A stretch of DNA of 64,000 nucleotides from Gibbula magus (lineage: Eukaryota; Mollusca; Gastropoda; Trochida; Trochidae), in assembly GCA_936450465.1 (NCBI GenBank), contig OW388302.1:19235569-19299568 (forward strand). The letters run 5' to 3'. The position numbers were made by a program, and so were the translations under genes. Under the pieces are notes generated by a model. It made no database searches and was not told the DNA's origin. It worked only from the letters and a program-made list of their open reading frames with translations. Shown here in pieces: positions 13,801 to 28,800 of this stretch. Position 1 is the first letter of the stretch, and each line of letters begins with the position of its first letter.

Positions 13801-16800
13801 TTGTATACCTCCCTAACAAATCATCCATGGAGAAGAGTGAGTCCCTTGTATACCCCCCTAACATATCATCCATGGAGAAGAGTGAGTCCCTTGTATACCT
13901 CCCTAACATATCATCCATGGAGAGGAGTGAGTTCCTTGTATACCTCCCTAACATATCATCCATGGAGAAGAGTGAGTCCCTTGTATACCTCCCTAACATG
14001 TCATCCATGGAGAGGAGTGAGTCCCTTGTATACCTCCCTAACATACCATCCATGGAGAAGAGTGAGTCCCTTGTATACCTCCCTAACATATCATCCATGG
14101 AGAAGAGAGAGTCCCTTGTATACCCCCTAACATATCATCCATGGAGAAGAGTGAGTCCCTTGTATACCCCCCTATGGCCCCTAACATATCATCCATGGAG
14201 AAGAGTGAGTTCCTTGTATACCCCCCTAACAAATCATCCATGGAGAAGAGTGAGTCCCTTGTATATCCCCCTAACATATCATCCATGGAGAAGAGTGAGT
14301 TCCTTGTATACCCCCCTAACATATCATCCATGGAGAGGAGTGAGTCACTTGTATACCTCCCTAACATATCATCCATGGAGAAGAGTGAGTTCCTTGTATA
14401 CCCCCTAACATATCATCAATGGAGAGGAGTGTGTCCCTTGTATACCCCCCTAACATATCATCAATGGAGAGGAGTGAGTTCCTTGTATAACCCCCTAACA
14501 TATCATCCATGGAGAAGAGTGAGTCCCTTGTATACCTCCCTAACATATCATCCATGGAGAAGAGTGAGTCCCTTGTATACCCCCCTAACATATCATCCAT
14601 GGAGAAGAGTGAGTCCCTTGTATACCCCCCTAACATATCATCCATGGAGAAGAGTGAGTCCCTTGTATACCCCCCTAACATATCATCCATGAAGAAGAGT
14701 GAGTCCCTTGTATATCCCCCTAACATATCATCCATGGAGAAGGGTGAGTCCCTTGTATACCTCCCTAACATATCATCCATGGAGAAGAGTGAGTCCCTTG
14801 TATACCCCCCTATGGCCCGTAACATATCATCCATGGAGAAGAGTGAGTCCCTTGTATACCCCCCTAACATATCATCCATGGAGAGGAGTGAGTTCCTTGT
14901 ATACCCCCTAACATATCATCCATGGAGAAGAGTGAGTTCCTTGTATACCTCCCTAACATATCATCCATGGAGAAGAGTGAGTCCCTTGTATACCCCCCTA
15001 ATATATCATCCATGGAGAGGAGTGAGTTCCTTGTATACCCCCTAACATATCATCCATGGAGAGGAGTGAGTCCCTTGTATACCCCCCTAACATATCATCC
15101 ACGGAGAAGAGTGAGTCCCTTGTATACCCCCCTTACATATCATCCATGGAGAAGAGTGAGTTCCTTGTATACCTCCCTAACATATCATCCATGGAGAAGA
15201 GTGAGTCCTTTGTATACCCCACTAACATATCATCCATGGAGAGGAGTGAGTCCCTTGTATACCTCCCTAACATATCATCCATGGAGAGGAATGAGTTCCT
15301 TGTATACCCCCCTAACATATCATCCCTGGAGAAGAGTGAGTTCCTTGTATACCTCCCTAACAAATCATCCATGGAGAAGAGTGAGTCCCTTGTATACCCC
15401 CCTAACATATCATCCATGGAGAAGAGTGAGTTCCTTGTATACCTCCCTAACATATCATCCATGGAGAAGAGTGAGTTCCTTGTATACCCCCCTAACATAT
15501 CATCCATGGAGAGGAGTGAGTCACTTGTATACCTCCCTAACATATCATCCATGGAGAAGAGTGAGTTCCTTGTATACCCCCTAACATATCATCAATGGAG
15601 AGGAGTGAGTCCCTTGTATACCCCCCTAACATATCATCAATGGAGAGGAGTGAGTTCCTTGTATACCCCCTAACATATCATCAATGGAGAGGAGTGAGTC
15701 CCTTGTATACCCCCCTAACATATCATCAATGGAGAGGAGTGAGTTCCTTGTATACCCCCCTAACAAATCATCCATGGAGAGGAGTGAGTCCCTTGTATAC
15801 CCCCCTAACATATCATCCATGGAGAGGAGTGAGTCCCTTGTATACCTCCCTAACATATCATCCATGGAGAAGAGAGAGTCCCTTGTATACCCCCTAACAT
15901 ATCATCCATGGAGAAGAGTGAGTCCCTTGTATACCTCCCTAACATATCATCCATGGAGAAGAGTGAGTCCCGTGTATACCCCCCTATGGCCCCTAACATA
16001 TCATCCATGGAGAAGAGTGAGTTCCTTGTATACCCCCCTAACATATCATCCATGGAGAAGAGTGAGTCCCTTGTATACCCCCCTAACATATCATCCATGG
16101 AGAAGAGTGAGTCCCTTGTATACCTCCCTAACATATCATCCATGGAGAGGAGTGAGTTCCTTGTATACCTCCCTAACATATCATCCATGGAGAAGAGTGA
16201 GTCCCTTGTATACCTCCCTAACATGTCATCCATGGAGAGGAGTGAGTCCCTTGTATACCTCCCTAACATATCATCCATGGAGAAGAGTGAGTCCCTTGTA
16301 TACCTCCCTAACATATCATCCATGGAGAAGAGAGAGTCCCTTGTATACCCCCTAACATATCATCCATGGAGAAGAGTGAGTCCCTTGTATACCCCCCTAT
16401 GGCCCCTAACATATCATCCATGGAGAAGAGTGAGTTCCTTGTATACCCCCCTAACAAATCATCCATGGAGAAGAGTGAGTCCCTTGTATATCCCCCTAAC
16501 ATATCATCCATGGAGAAGAGTGAGTAACTTGTATACCCCCCTAACATATCATCCATGGAGAAGAGTGAGTCCCTTGTATACCCCCCTAACATATCATCCA
16601 TGGAGAAGAGTGAGTTCCTTGTATACCTCCCTAACATATCATCCATGGAGAAGAGTGAGTCCTTTGTATACCCCCCTAACATATCATCCATGGAGAGGAG
16701 TGAGTTCCTTGTATACCCCCTAACATATCATCCATGGAGAAGAGTGAGTCCCTTGTATACCTCCCTAACATATCATCCATGGAGAAGAGTGAGTCCCTTG

Positions 16801-19800
16801 TATACCCCCCTATGGCCCCTAACATATCATCCATGGAGAAGAGTGAGTTCCTTGTATACCCCCCTAACAAATCATCCATGGAGAAGAGTGAGTCCCTTGT
16901 ATATCCCCCTAACATATCATCCATGGAGAAGAGTGAGTAACTTGTATACCCCCCTAACATATCATCCATGGAGAAGAGTGAGTCCCTTGTATACCCCCCT
17001 AACATATCATCCATGGAGAAGAGTGAGATCCTTGTATACCTCCCTAACATATCATCCATGGAGAAGAGTGAGTCCTTTGTATACCCCCCTAACATATCAT
17101 CCATGGAGAGGAGTGAGTCCCTTGTATACCTCCCTAACATATCATCCATGGAGAGGAGTGAGTCCCTTGTATACCTCCCTAACATATCATCCATGGAGAG
17201 GAGTGAGTTCCTTGTATACCCCCCTAACATATCATCCCTGGAGAAGAGTGAGTTCCTTGTATACCCCCCTAACATATCATCCCTGGAGAAGAGTGAGTTC
17301 CTTGTATACCTCCCTAACATATCATCCATGGAGAGGAGTGAGTTCCTTGTATACCCCCTAACATATCATCCATGGAGAAGAGTGAGTCCCTTGTATACCT
17401 CCCTAACATATCATCCATGGAGAAGAGTGAGTCCCTTGTATACCCCCCTATGGCCCCTAACATATCATCCATGGAGAAGAGTGAGTTCCTTGTATACCCC
17501 CCTAACAAATCATCCATGGAGAAGAGTGAGTCCCTTGTATATCCCCCTAACATATCATCCATGGAGAAGAGTGAGTAACTTGTATACCCCCCTAACATAT
17601 CATCCATGGAGAAGAGTGAGTCCCTTGTATACCCCCCTAACATATCATCCACGGAGAAGAGTGAGTTCCTTGTATACCTCCCTAACATATCATCCATGGA
17701 GAAGAGTGAGTCCTTTGTATACCCCCCTAACATATCATCCATGGAGAGGAGTGAGTCCCTTGTATACCTCCCTAACATATCATCCATGGAGAGGAGTGAG
17801 TCCCTTGTATACCTCCCTAACATATCATCCATGGAGAGGAGTGAGTTCCTTGTATACCCCCCTAACATATCATCCCTGGAGAGGAGTGAGTTCCTTGTAT
17901 ACCCCCCTAACATATCATCCCTTGAGAAGAGTGAGTTCCTTGTATACCTCCCTAACATATCATCCATGGAGAAGAGTGAGTCCCTTGTATACCCCCCTAA
18001 CATATCATCCATGGAGAGGAGTGAGTTCCTTGTATACCTCCCTAACATATCATCCATGGAGAAGAGTGAGTCCCTTGTATACCCCCCTAACATATCATCC
18101 ATGGAGAGGAGTGAGTTCCTTGTATACCCCCTAACATATCATCCATGGAGAGGAGTGAGTCCCTTGTATACCCCCTAACATATCATCCATGGAGAGGAGT
18201 GAGTCCCTTGTATACCTCCCTAACATATCATCCATGAAGAGGAGTGAGTCCCTTGTATAACCCCCTAACATATCATCCATGGAGAAGAGTGAGTCCCTTG
18301 TATACCTCCCTAACATATCGTCAATGGAGAAGAGTGAGTCCCTTGTATACCCCCCTAACATATCATCCATGGAGAAGAGTGAGTCCCTTGTATACCCCCT
18401 TAACATATCATCCATGGAGAGGAGTGAGTTCCTTGTACACCTCCCTAACATATCATCCATGGAGAAGAGTGAGTCCCTTGTATACCTCCCTAACATATCA
18501 TCCATGGAGAAGAGTGAGTTCCTTGTATAACTCCCTAACATATCATCCATGGAGAAGAGTGAGTCCCTTGTATACCCCCCTAACATATCATCCATGGAGA
18601 GGAGTGAGTTCCTTGTATACCCCCTAGCATATCATCCATGGAGAGGAGTGAGTCCCTTGTATACCCCCCTAACATATCATCCATGGAGAAGAGTGAGTCC
18701 CTTGTATACAGCCCTAACATATCATCCATGGAGAGGAGTGAGTTCCTTGTATACCCCCTAACATATCATCCATGGAGAGGAGTGAGTCCCTTGTATACCT
18801 CCCTAACATATCATCCATGAAGAGGAGTGAGTCCCTTGTATAACCCCCTAACATATCATCCATGGAGAAGAGTGAGTCCCTTGTATACCTCCCTAACATA
18901 TCGTCAATGGAGAAGAGTGAGTCCCTTGTATACCCCCCTAACATATCATCCATGGAGAAGAGTGAGTCCCTTGTATACCTCCCTAACATATCATCCATGG
19001 AGAAGAGTGAGTCCCTTGTATACCCCCCTAACATATCATCCATGGAGAGGAGTGAGTTCCTTGTATACCCCCCAACATATCATCCATGGAGAGGAGAGAG
19101 TCCCTTGTATACCTCCCTAACATATCATCCATGGAGAAGAGTGAGTTCCTTGTATACCCCCCTAACATATCATCCATGGAGAAGAGTGAGTTCCTTGTAT
19201 ACCCCCCTAACATATCATCCATGGAGAGGAGTGAGTCCCTTGTTTACCTCCCTAACATATCATCCATGGAGAAGAGTGAGTCCCTTGTATACCTCCCTAA
19301 CATATCATCCATGGAGAAGAGTGAGTTCCTTGTATACCCCCTTAACATATCATCCATGGAGAAGAGTGAGTCCCTTGTATACCTCCCTAACATATCATCC
19401 ATGGAGAGGAGTGAGTTCCTTGTATACCCCATAACATATCATCCATGGAGAGGAGTGAGTCAGTTTGTATACCCCCTAGCATATCATCCATGTAAAAGAA
19501 TGAGTCCCTTGTATACCCCCCTAACATATCATCCCTGGAGAAGAGTGAGTTCCTTGTACACCTCCCTAACATATCATCCATGGAGAAGAGTGAGTCCCTT
19601 GTATACCCCCCTAACATATCATCCATGGAGAAGAGTGAGTCCCTTGTATACCTCCCTAACAAATCATCCATGGAGAAGAGTGAGTCCCTTGTATATCCCC
19701 CTAACATATCATCCATGGAGAAGAGTGAGTTCCTTGTATACCTCCCTAACATATCATCCATGGAGAAGAGTGAGTTCCTTGTATACCCCCCTAACATATC

Positions 19801-22800
19801 ATCCATGGAGAGGAGTGAGTCACTTGTATACCTCCCTAACATATCATCCATGGAGAAGAGTGAGTTCCTTGTATACCCCCTAACATATCATCAGTGGAGA
19901 GGAGTGAGTCCCTTGTATACCCCCCTAACATATCATCAATGGAGAGGAGTGAGTTCCTTGTATACCCCCCTAACATATCATCCATGGAGAGGAGTGAGTC
20001 CCTTGTATACCCCCCTAACATATCATCCATGGAGAAGAGTGAGTCCCTTGTATACCTCCCTAACATATCATCCATGGAGAAGAGTGAGTCCCTTGTATAC
20101 CCCCCTAACATATCATCCATGGAGAAGAGTGAGTCCCTTGTATACCTCCCTAACATATCATCCATGGAGAAGAGTGAGTTCCTTGTATACCCCATAACAT
20201 ATCATCCATGGAGAGGAGTGAGTCAGTTTGTATACCCCCTAGCATATCATCCATGTAAAAGAATGAGTCCCTTGTATACCCCCCTAACATATCATCCCTG
20301 GAGAAGAGTGAGTTCCTTGTACACCTCCCTAACATATCATCCATGGAGAAGAGTGAGTCCCTTGTATACCCCCCTAACATATCATCCATGGAGAAGAGTG
20401 AGTCCCTTGTATACCTCCCTAACAAATCATCCATGGAGAAGAGTGAGTCCCTTGTATATCCCCCTAACATATCATCCATGGAGAAGAGTGAGTTCCTTGT
20501 ATACCTCCCTAACATATCATCCATGGAGAAGAGTGAGTCCCTTGTATACCCCCCTAACATATCATCCATGGAGAGGAGTGAGTCCCTTGTATACCCCCCT
20601 AACATATCATCCATGGAGAAGAGTGAGTTCCTTGTATACCCCCCTAACATATCATCCATGGAGAGGAGTGAGTCACTTGTATACCTCCCTAACATATCAT
20701 CCATGGAGAAGAATGAGTTCCTTGTATACCCCCTAACATATCATCAATGGAGAGGAGTGAGTCCCTTGTATACCCCCCTAACATATCATCAATGGAGAGG
20801 AGTGAGTTCCTTGTATACCCCCCTAACATATCATCAATGGAGAGGAGTGAGTTCCTTGTATACCCCCCTAACATATCATCCATGGAGAGGAGTGAGTCCC
20901 TTGTATACCCCCCTAACATATCATCCATGGAGAAAAGTGAGTCCCTTGTATACCTCCCTAACATATCATCCATGGAGAAGAGAGAGTCCCTTGTATACCC
21001 CCTAACATATCATCCATGGAGAAGAGTGAGTCCCTTGTATACCCCCCTAACATATCATCCATGGAGAGGAGTGAGTCCCTTGTATACCCCCCTAACATAT
21101 CATCCATGGAGAAGAGTGAGTTCCTTGTATACCCCCCTAACATATCATCCATGGAGAGGAGTGAGTCACTTGTATACCTCCCTAACATATCATCCATGGA
21201 GAAGAATGAGTTCCTTGTATACCCCCTAACATATCATCAATGGAGAGGAGTGAGTCCCTTGTATACCCCCCTAACATATCATCAATGGAGAGGAGTGAGT
21301 TCCTTGTATACCCCCCTAACATATCATCAATGGAGAGGAGTGAGTTCCTTGTATACCCCCCTAACATATCATCCATGGAGAGGAGTGAGTCCCTTGTATA
21401 CCCCCCTAACATATCATCCATGGAGAAAAGTGAGTCCCTTGTATACCTCCCTAACATATCATCCATGGAGAAGAGAGAGTCCCTTGTATACCCCCTAACA
21501 TATCATCCATGGAGAAGAGTGAGTCCCTTGTATACCTCCCTAACATATCATCCATGGAGAAGAGTGAGTCCCTTGTATACCCCCCTATGGCCCCTAACAT
21601 ATCATCCATGGAGAAGAGTGAGTTCCTTGTATACCCCCCTAACATATCATCCATGGAGAAGAGTGAGTCCCTTGTATACCCCCCTAACATATCATCCATG
21701 GAGAGGAGTGAGTCCCTTGTATACCTCCCTAACATATCATCCATGAAGAGGAGTGAGTCTCTTGTATAACCCCCTAACATATCATCCATGGAGAAGAGTG
21801 AGTCCCTTGTATACCCCCCTAACATATCATCCATGGAGAAGAGTGAGTTCCTTGTATAACTCCCTAACATATCATCCATGGAGAAGAGTGAGTCCCTTGT
21901 ATACCCCCCTAACATATCATCCATGGAGAGGAGTGAGTTCCTTGTATACCCCCTAGCATATCATCCATGGAGAGGAGTGAGTCCCTTGTATACCCCCCTA
22001 ACATATCATCCATGGAGAAGAGTGAGTCCCTTGTATACCCCCCTAACATATCATCCATGAAGAAGAGTGAGTCCCTTGTATACCCCCCTAACATATCATC
22101 CATGGAGAAGAGTGAGTCCCTTGTATACCTCCCTAACATATCATCCATGGAGAAGAGAGAGTCCCTTGTATACCCCCTAACATATCATCCATGGAGAAGA
22201 GTGAGTCCCTTGTATACCTCCCTAACATATCATCCATGGAGAAGAGTGAGTCCCTTGTATACCCCCCTATGGCCCCTAACATATCATCCATGGAGAAGAG
22301 TGAGTTCCTTGTATACCCCCCTAACATATCATCCATGGAGAAGAGTGAGTCCCTTGTATACCCCCCTAACATATCATCCATGGAGAGGAGTGAGTCCCTT
22401 GTATACCTCCCTAACAAATCATCCATGAAGAGAAGTGAGTCCCTTGTATAACCCCCTAACATATCATCCATGGAGAAGAGTGAGTCCCTTGTATACCCCC
22501 CTAACATATCATCCATGGAGAAGAGTGAGTCCCTTGTATACCCCCCTAACATATCATCCATGGAGAGGAGTGAGTTCCTTGTATACCCCCTAACATATCA
22601 TCCATGGAGAGGAGTGAGTCCCTTGTATACCTCCCTAACATATCATCCATGAAGAGGAGTGAGTCCCTTGTATAACCCCCTAACATATCATCCATGGAGA
22701 AGAGTGAGTCCCTTGTATACCTCCCTAACATATCGTCAATGGAGAAGAGTGAGTCCCTTGTATACCCCCCTAACATATCATCCATGGAGAAGAGTGAGTC

Positions 22801-25800
22801 CCTTGTATACCCCCCTAACATATCATCCATGGAGAAGAGTGAGTCCATTGTATACCCCCCTAACATATCATCCATGAAGAAGAGTGAGTCCCTTGTATAC
22901 CCCCCTAACATATCATCCATGGAGAAGAGTGAGTCCCTTGTATACCTCCCTAACATATCATCCATGGAGAAGAGAGAGTCCCTTGTATACCCCCTAACAT
23001 ATCATCCATGGAGAAGAGTGAGTCCCTTGTATACCTCCCTAACATATCATCCATGGAGAAGAGTGAGTCCCTTGTATACCCCCCTATGGCCCCTAACATA
23101 TCATCCATGGAGAAGAGTGAGTTCCTTGTATACCCCCCTAACATATCATCCATGGAGAAGAGTGAGTCCCTTGTATACCCCCCTAACATATCATCCATGG
23201 AGAAGAGTGAGTTCCTTGTATACCTCCCTAACACATCATCCATGGAGAAGAGTGAGTCCCTTGTATACCCCCCTAACATATCATCCATGGAGAGGAGTGA
23301 GTTCCTTGTATACCCCCTAACATATCATCCATGGAGAGGAGTGAGTCCCTTGTATACCCCCCTAACATATCATCCATGGAGAAGAGTGAGTCCCGTGTAT
23401 ACCCCCCTAACATATCATCCATGGAGAAGAGTGATTTCCTTGTATACCTCCCTAACATATCATCCATGGAGAAGAGTGAGTCCTTTGTATACCCCCCTAA
23501 CATATCATCCATGGAGAGGAGTGAGTCCCTTGTATACCTCCCTAACATATCATCCATGGAGAGGAGTGAGTCCCTTGTATACCTCCCTAACATATCATCC
23601 ATGGAGAGGAGTGAGTTCCTTGTATACCCCCCTAACATATCATCCCTGGAGAAGAGTGAGTTCCTTGTATACCTCCCTAACCAATCATCCATGGAGAAGA
23701 GTGAGTCCCTTGTATACCCCCCTAACATATCATCCATGGAGAAGAGTGAGTTCCTTGTATACCTCCCTAACATATCATCCATGGAGAAGAGTGAGTTCCT
23801 TGTATACCCCCCTAGCATATCATCCATGGAGAGGAGTGAGTCCCTTGTATACCTCCCTAACATATCATCCATGGAGAAGAGTGAGTTCCTTGTATACCCC
23901 CTAACATATCATCAATGGAGAGGAGTGAGTCACTTGTATACCCCCCTAACATATCATCAATGGAGAGGAGTGAGTTCCTTGTATACCCCCCTAACATATC
24001 ATCCATGGAGAGGAGTGAGTCCCTTGTATACCCCCCTAACATATCATCCATGGAGAAGAGTGAGTCCCTTGTATACCCCCCTAACATATCATCCATGGAG
24101 AAGAGTGAGTCCCTTGTATACCTCCCTAAAATATCATCCATGGAGAAGAGTGAGTCCCTTGTATACCTCCCTAACATATCATCCATGGAGAAGAGAGAGT
24201 CCCTTGTATACCCCCTAACATATCATCCATGGAGAAGAGTGAGTCCCTTGTATACCTCGATAACATATCATCCATGGAGAAGAGTGAGTCCCTTGTATAC
24301 CCCCCTATGGCCCCTAACATATCATCCATGGAGAAGAGTGAGTTCCTTGTATACCCCCCTAACATATCATCCATGGAGAAGAGTGAGTCCCTTGTATACC
24401 CCCCTAACATATCATCCATTGAGAGGAGTGAGTCCCTTGTATACCTCCCTAACATATCATCCATGAAGAGGAGTGAGTCCCTTGTATAACCCCCTAACAT
24501 ATCATCCATGGAGAAGAGTGAGTCCCTTGTACACCCCCCTAACATATCATCCATGGAGAAGAGTGAGTCCCTTGTATACCCCCCTAACATATCATCCTTG
24601 GAGAGGAGTGAGTTCCTTGTATACCCCCTAACATATCATCCATGGAGAGGAGTGAGTCCCTTGTATACCCCCCTAACATATCATCCATGGAGAAGAGTGA
24701 GTCCCTTGTATACCCCCCTAACATATCATCCATGGAGAAGAGTGAGTTCCTTGTATACCTCCCTAACATATCATCCATGGAGAAGAGTGAGTCCCTTGTA
24801 TACCCCCCTAACATATCATCCATGGAGAGGAGTGAGTCCCTTGTATACCTCCCTAACATATCATCCATGGAGAGGAGTGTGTCCCTTGTATACCTCCCTA
24901 ACATATCATCCATGGAGAGGAGTGAGTTCCTTGTATACCTCCCTAACATATCATCCCTTGAGAAGAGTGAGTTCCTTGTTTACCTCCCTAACATATCATC
25001 CATGGAGAAGAGTGAGTCCCTTGTATACCCCCCTAACATATCATCTATGGAGAGGCGTGAGTCCCTTGTATACCTCCCTAACATATCATCCATGGAGAAG
25101 AGTGAGTCCCTTGTATACCCCCCTAACATATCATCCATGGAGAGGAGTGAGTTCCTTGTATACCCTCTAACATATCATCCATGGAGAGGAGTGAGTCCCT
25201 TGTATACCTCCCTAACATATCATCCATGGAGAAGAGTGAGTTCCTTGTATACCCCCCTAACATATCATCCATGGAGAAGAGTGAGTTCCTTGTATACCCC
25301 CCTAACAAATCATCCATGGAGAGAAGTGAGTCACTTGTATACCTCCCTAACATATCATCCATGGAGAAGAGTGAGTCCCTTGTATACCTCCCTAACATAT
25401 CATCCATGGAGAAGAGTGAGTTCCTTGTATACCCCCCTAACATATCATCCATGGAGAGGAGTGAGTCCCTTGTATACCTCCCTAACATATCATCCATGAA
25501 GAGGAGTGAGTCCCTTGTATACCCCCCTAACATATCATCCATGGAGAAGAGTGAGTTCCTTGTATACCCCCCTAACATATCATCCATGGAGAAGAGTGAG
25601 TCCCTTGTATACCCCCCTAACATATCATCCATGGAGAAGAGTGAGTCCCTTGTATACCCCCCTAACATATCATCCATGGAGAGGAGTGAGTCCCTTGTAT
25701 ACCTCCCTAACATATCATCCATGGAGAAGAGTGAGTCCCTTGTATACCCCCCTAACATATCATCCATGGAGAAGAGTGAGTTCCTTGTATACCCCCCTAA

Positions 25801-28800
25801 CATATCATCCATGGAGAAGAGTGAGTTCCTTGTATACCCCCCTAACATATCATCCATGGAGAAGAGTGAGTCCCTTGTATACCCCCCTAACATATCATCC
25901 ATGGAGAAGAGTGAGTTCCTTGTATACCCCCCTAACATATCATCCATGGAGAAGAGTGAGTCCCTTGTATACCCCCCTAACATATCATCCATGGAGAGGA
26001 GTGAGTCCCTTGTATACCTCCCTAACATATCATCCATGGAGAAGAGTGAGTCCCTTGTATACCCCCCTAACATATCATCCATGGAGAGGAGTGAGTTCCT
26101 TGTATACCCCCTAACTTATCATCCATGGAGAGGAGTGAGTCCCTTGTATACCTCCCTAACATATCATCCATGGAGAAGAGTGAGTTCCTTGTATACCCCC
26201 CTAACATATCATCCATGGAGAGGAGTGAGTTCCTTGTATACCCCCTAACATATCATCCATGGAGAGGAGTGAGTCCCTTGTATACCTCCCTAACATATCA
26301 TCCATGGAGAAGAGTGAGTCCCTTGTATACCCCCCTAACATATCATCCATGGAGAGGAGTGAGTTCCTTGTATACCCCCCTAACATATCATCCATGGAGA
26401 AGAGTGAGTTCCTTGTATACCCCCCTAACATATCATCCATGGAGAAGAGTGAGTTCCTTGTATACCCCCCTAACATATCATCCATGGAGAAGAGTTAGTT
26501 CCTTGTATACCCCCCTAACATATCATCCATGGAGAGGAGTGAGTCCATTGTATACCTCCCTAACATATCATCCATGGAGAAGAGTGAGTTCCTTGTATAC
26601 CCCCCTAACATATCATCCATGGAGAAGAGTGAGTCCCTTGTATACCTTCCTAACATATCATCCATGGAGAGGAGTGAGTCCCTTGTATACCTCCCTAGCA
26701 TATCATCCATGGAGAAGTGAAGGCAAATGTTTACATGAAGGACCTAAACTTTTGAAAGTGCAGGAAAATGGTACGTTATGGATAAGTAAAACCTTCAGGA
26801 TAGAACACAGAAGCAGTTTCACACAAGTAATACAACCAGCATGATTTCTTCATTACTTTTCAACATCCTTATGAGTTATTTTATGATTGCTTCATTCAAC
26901 AAAAAATGTAGTTTAGAAACAAAATTTGAACTCACCCCATCTATGTCCGTGGCATTGAGAGAGAGAATGAGCTCATTCAGTGGAATTGTCTCGGAGACCG
27001 TCACCCTGTAATCGGCTTGATCAAACTCTGGAGCGGTCGGGTTCCGGTCGACCAGTATCTCAACAATCTCGACAGCTCGTTGATCTGGATGCCCTGAATC
27101 ATACGCCTCAATCCGCAGACTATAGCGTGTCAGGTCAAGCGGATCATCCAGGAGATTTTTAGCTAGAGTTATCTCCCCTGTAGTATTGCTGACCGTGAAG
27201 AACTCTGGTGCTGGGTCATTGCCTATGACCTGATACACTATATTTCCTTGCATATCAGCATCTGTTGCATTCACTCGGCCAAGGACTGTTCCGACAGGCT
27301 GGCTCACTAAGATCTCTGGTTGAGGTGCTGGACCATTGAATACTGGAAGTTGATTCTCTGGAGCAGTAAGATGGATTTCAACCAGTGCTGTGTCGATGTT
27401 TCCCTTGCCATCTGATGCTTGTATTCTTAACAAGTACATAGGTTCTGGAGCGTTTCGCATTCCAGAACGTACAGATATGTCACCAGTTATGGGATCAAGG
27501 TAGAAGTATGTAAGGGCATTTACCGCAGAAGCAGTTACAGTGTAGGTCACGGGGTCACCATCTTGATCTACAGCAGTTGTGTTTACAACAAGGTCTCCGA
27601 CTGGTTTAAATTTCGATATATTCACTTTGTAGATCTTGTCTTCTTCCAAGAAGATAGGGCCACTCTCATTTCGATTTACGTTTATTACAACTTGTGAGAA
27701 TCCTCTACGTGTTGGATGTGCAGAATCGTATGCAAATAAGTTTAGGATGTATGAAGATTGTCTGGCAGTTGCGTTCTGAAGATTTTGTGTTAGTGTGATC
27801 AAGCCTGTGTTCTGATCGATTGTGAAGAATGATGGACCTGGATATGTTCCATCTATGCCATAGATTATCTCCCCTTGTTGGTCCCTGTCCGTGGCACGTA
27901 CAGTCAGGATAGGGGTGTTGATATCGGTATTATATTGTGTTGTTCTCCTGTAGGACTGTTCATCAAATGTGGGAGTTTCATCAAGGTCGACCAATATCTC
28001 GACTCTTGTAGTACCTACTTTTGGTAAAACTGGCCGTGAGTCATTAGCGAACACATCTGCTGTGTACAGTTCAACATCTGTTTGTTCTAATGATCGTCTG
28101 AGGAAAATGTTGCCATTTCTTTGATCAATGAAAAATCTAGAAGCAAAGTTCTCTGAAGGTTCATCAAAGCTATACATGAGCCGGTCCCCATCACGGTCTG
28201 TCGCTGAGGCACTCGCTACAAGATTGCCAACCTCGTGATACTCCGATATGTTCACTCTCAAAGGGGTTAGTGGGAACTGCGGGGCGAAGGTATTCCTATC
28301 CACGAACACAGTCACGTCAGCTAGGATTTGTCGATTATTTACAATGCTATCGTATGCAGTAACCTGGAAGTTGTACCTGTTTGCTGTGTCATAGAAGATA
28401 CTGTTTTCTAATGTGATGTTTCCAGAGTATGGATCAATCACAAAGAATGGAGGCTTGTCCACAAAATCATACATGATCAGTCCAGTTGGTTTTGTTGCTC
28501 GGGTCTGAAGAACAAACGCACCGACTGGCATAGAGTCAGGTATAGTTGTCACGTAGACATTGTCAGGGGCCCAGACCGGGTCTTGTCTGTTGACAGTCAC
28601 TTCAACTGTTGTATTTGCACACTTCTGGGGAACTCCATCATCACAAGCAGTAACTTGTAGCATGAACCTGGAAATGGTCGTATTAAGAACACTTCTTCTT
28701 AGAGTAATCTCCCCTGTCTCTGGATCAACCTCAAAATAAGCTCCCGGGATTGCTCTCTTCTGGATGCGGCCAGGATCAGTGATGGTCTGTCCTGTCAGAG

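Larger units (their letters stand above)
8555..26717. repeat. 45-bp minisatellite, about 400 copies, 18 kb
   Basis: Unit of 45 bp containing CATGGAGAAGAGTGAGTCCC and TTGTATACCCCCCTAACATA, with recurrent AGGAG/AGAAG, TCC/TTC and CCC/CTC alternatives. Some units are 44 bp (one C lost), and others have an insert making CCCCCCTATGGCCCC (for example 10831, 12682, 14172, 16398, 17450, 21585, 24304). Because 45 is a multiple of 3 and the unit lacks stops, long open frames appear on both strands, but 44-bp units shift them repeatedly. I regard the array as non-coding intron DNA between exons 22 and 23. Almost every unit has an NcoI site (CCATGG). Confidence 0.97.

Noticed and set aside
8548..26844. 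Dozens of long open frames (up to about 420 codons) of 15-residue repeats, suggesting a silk-, mucin- or surface-repeat protein gene
   Set aside because: Open in several frames on both strands, shifted repeatedly by 44-bp units, with no signal peptide, unique termini or splice logic. They follow from a stop-free 45-bp unit.
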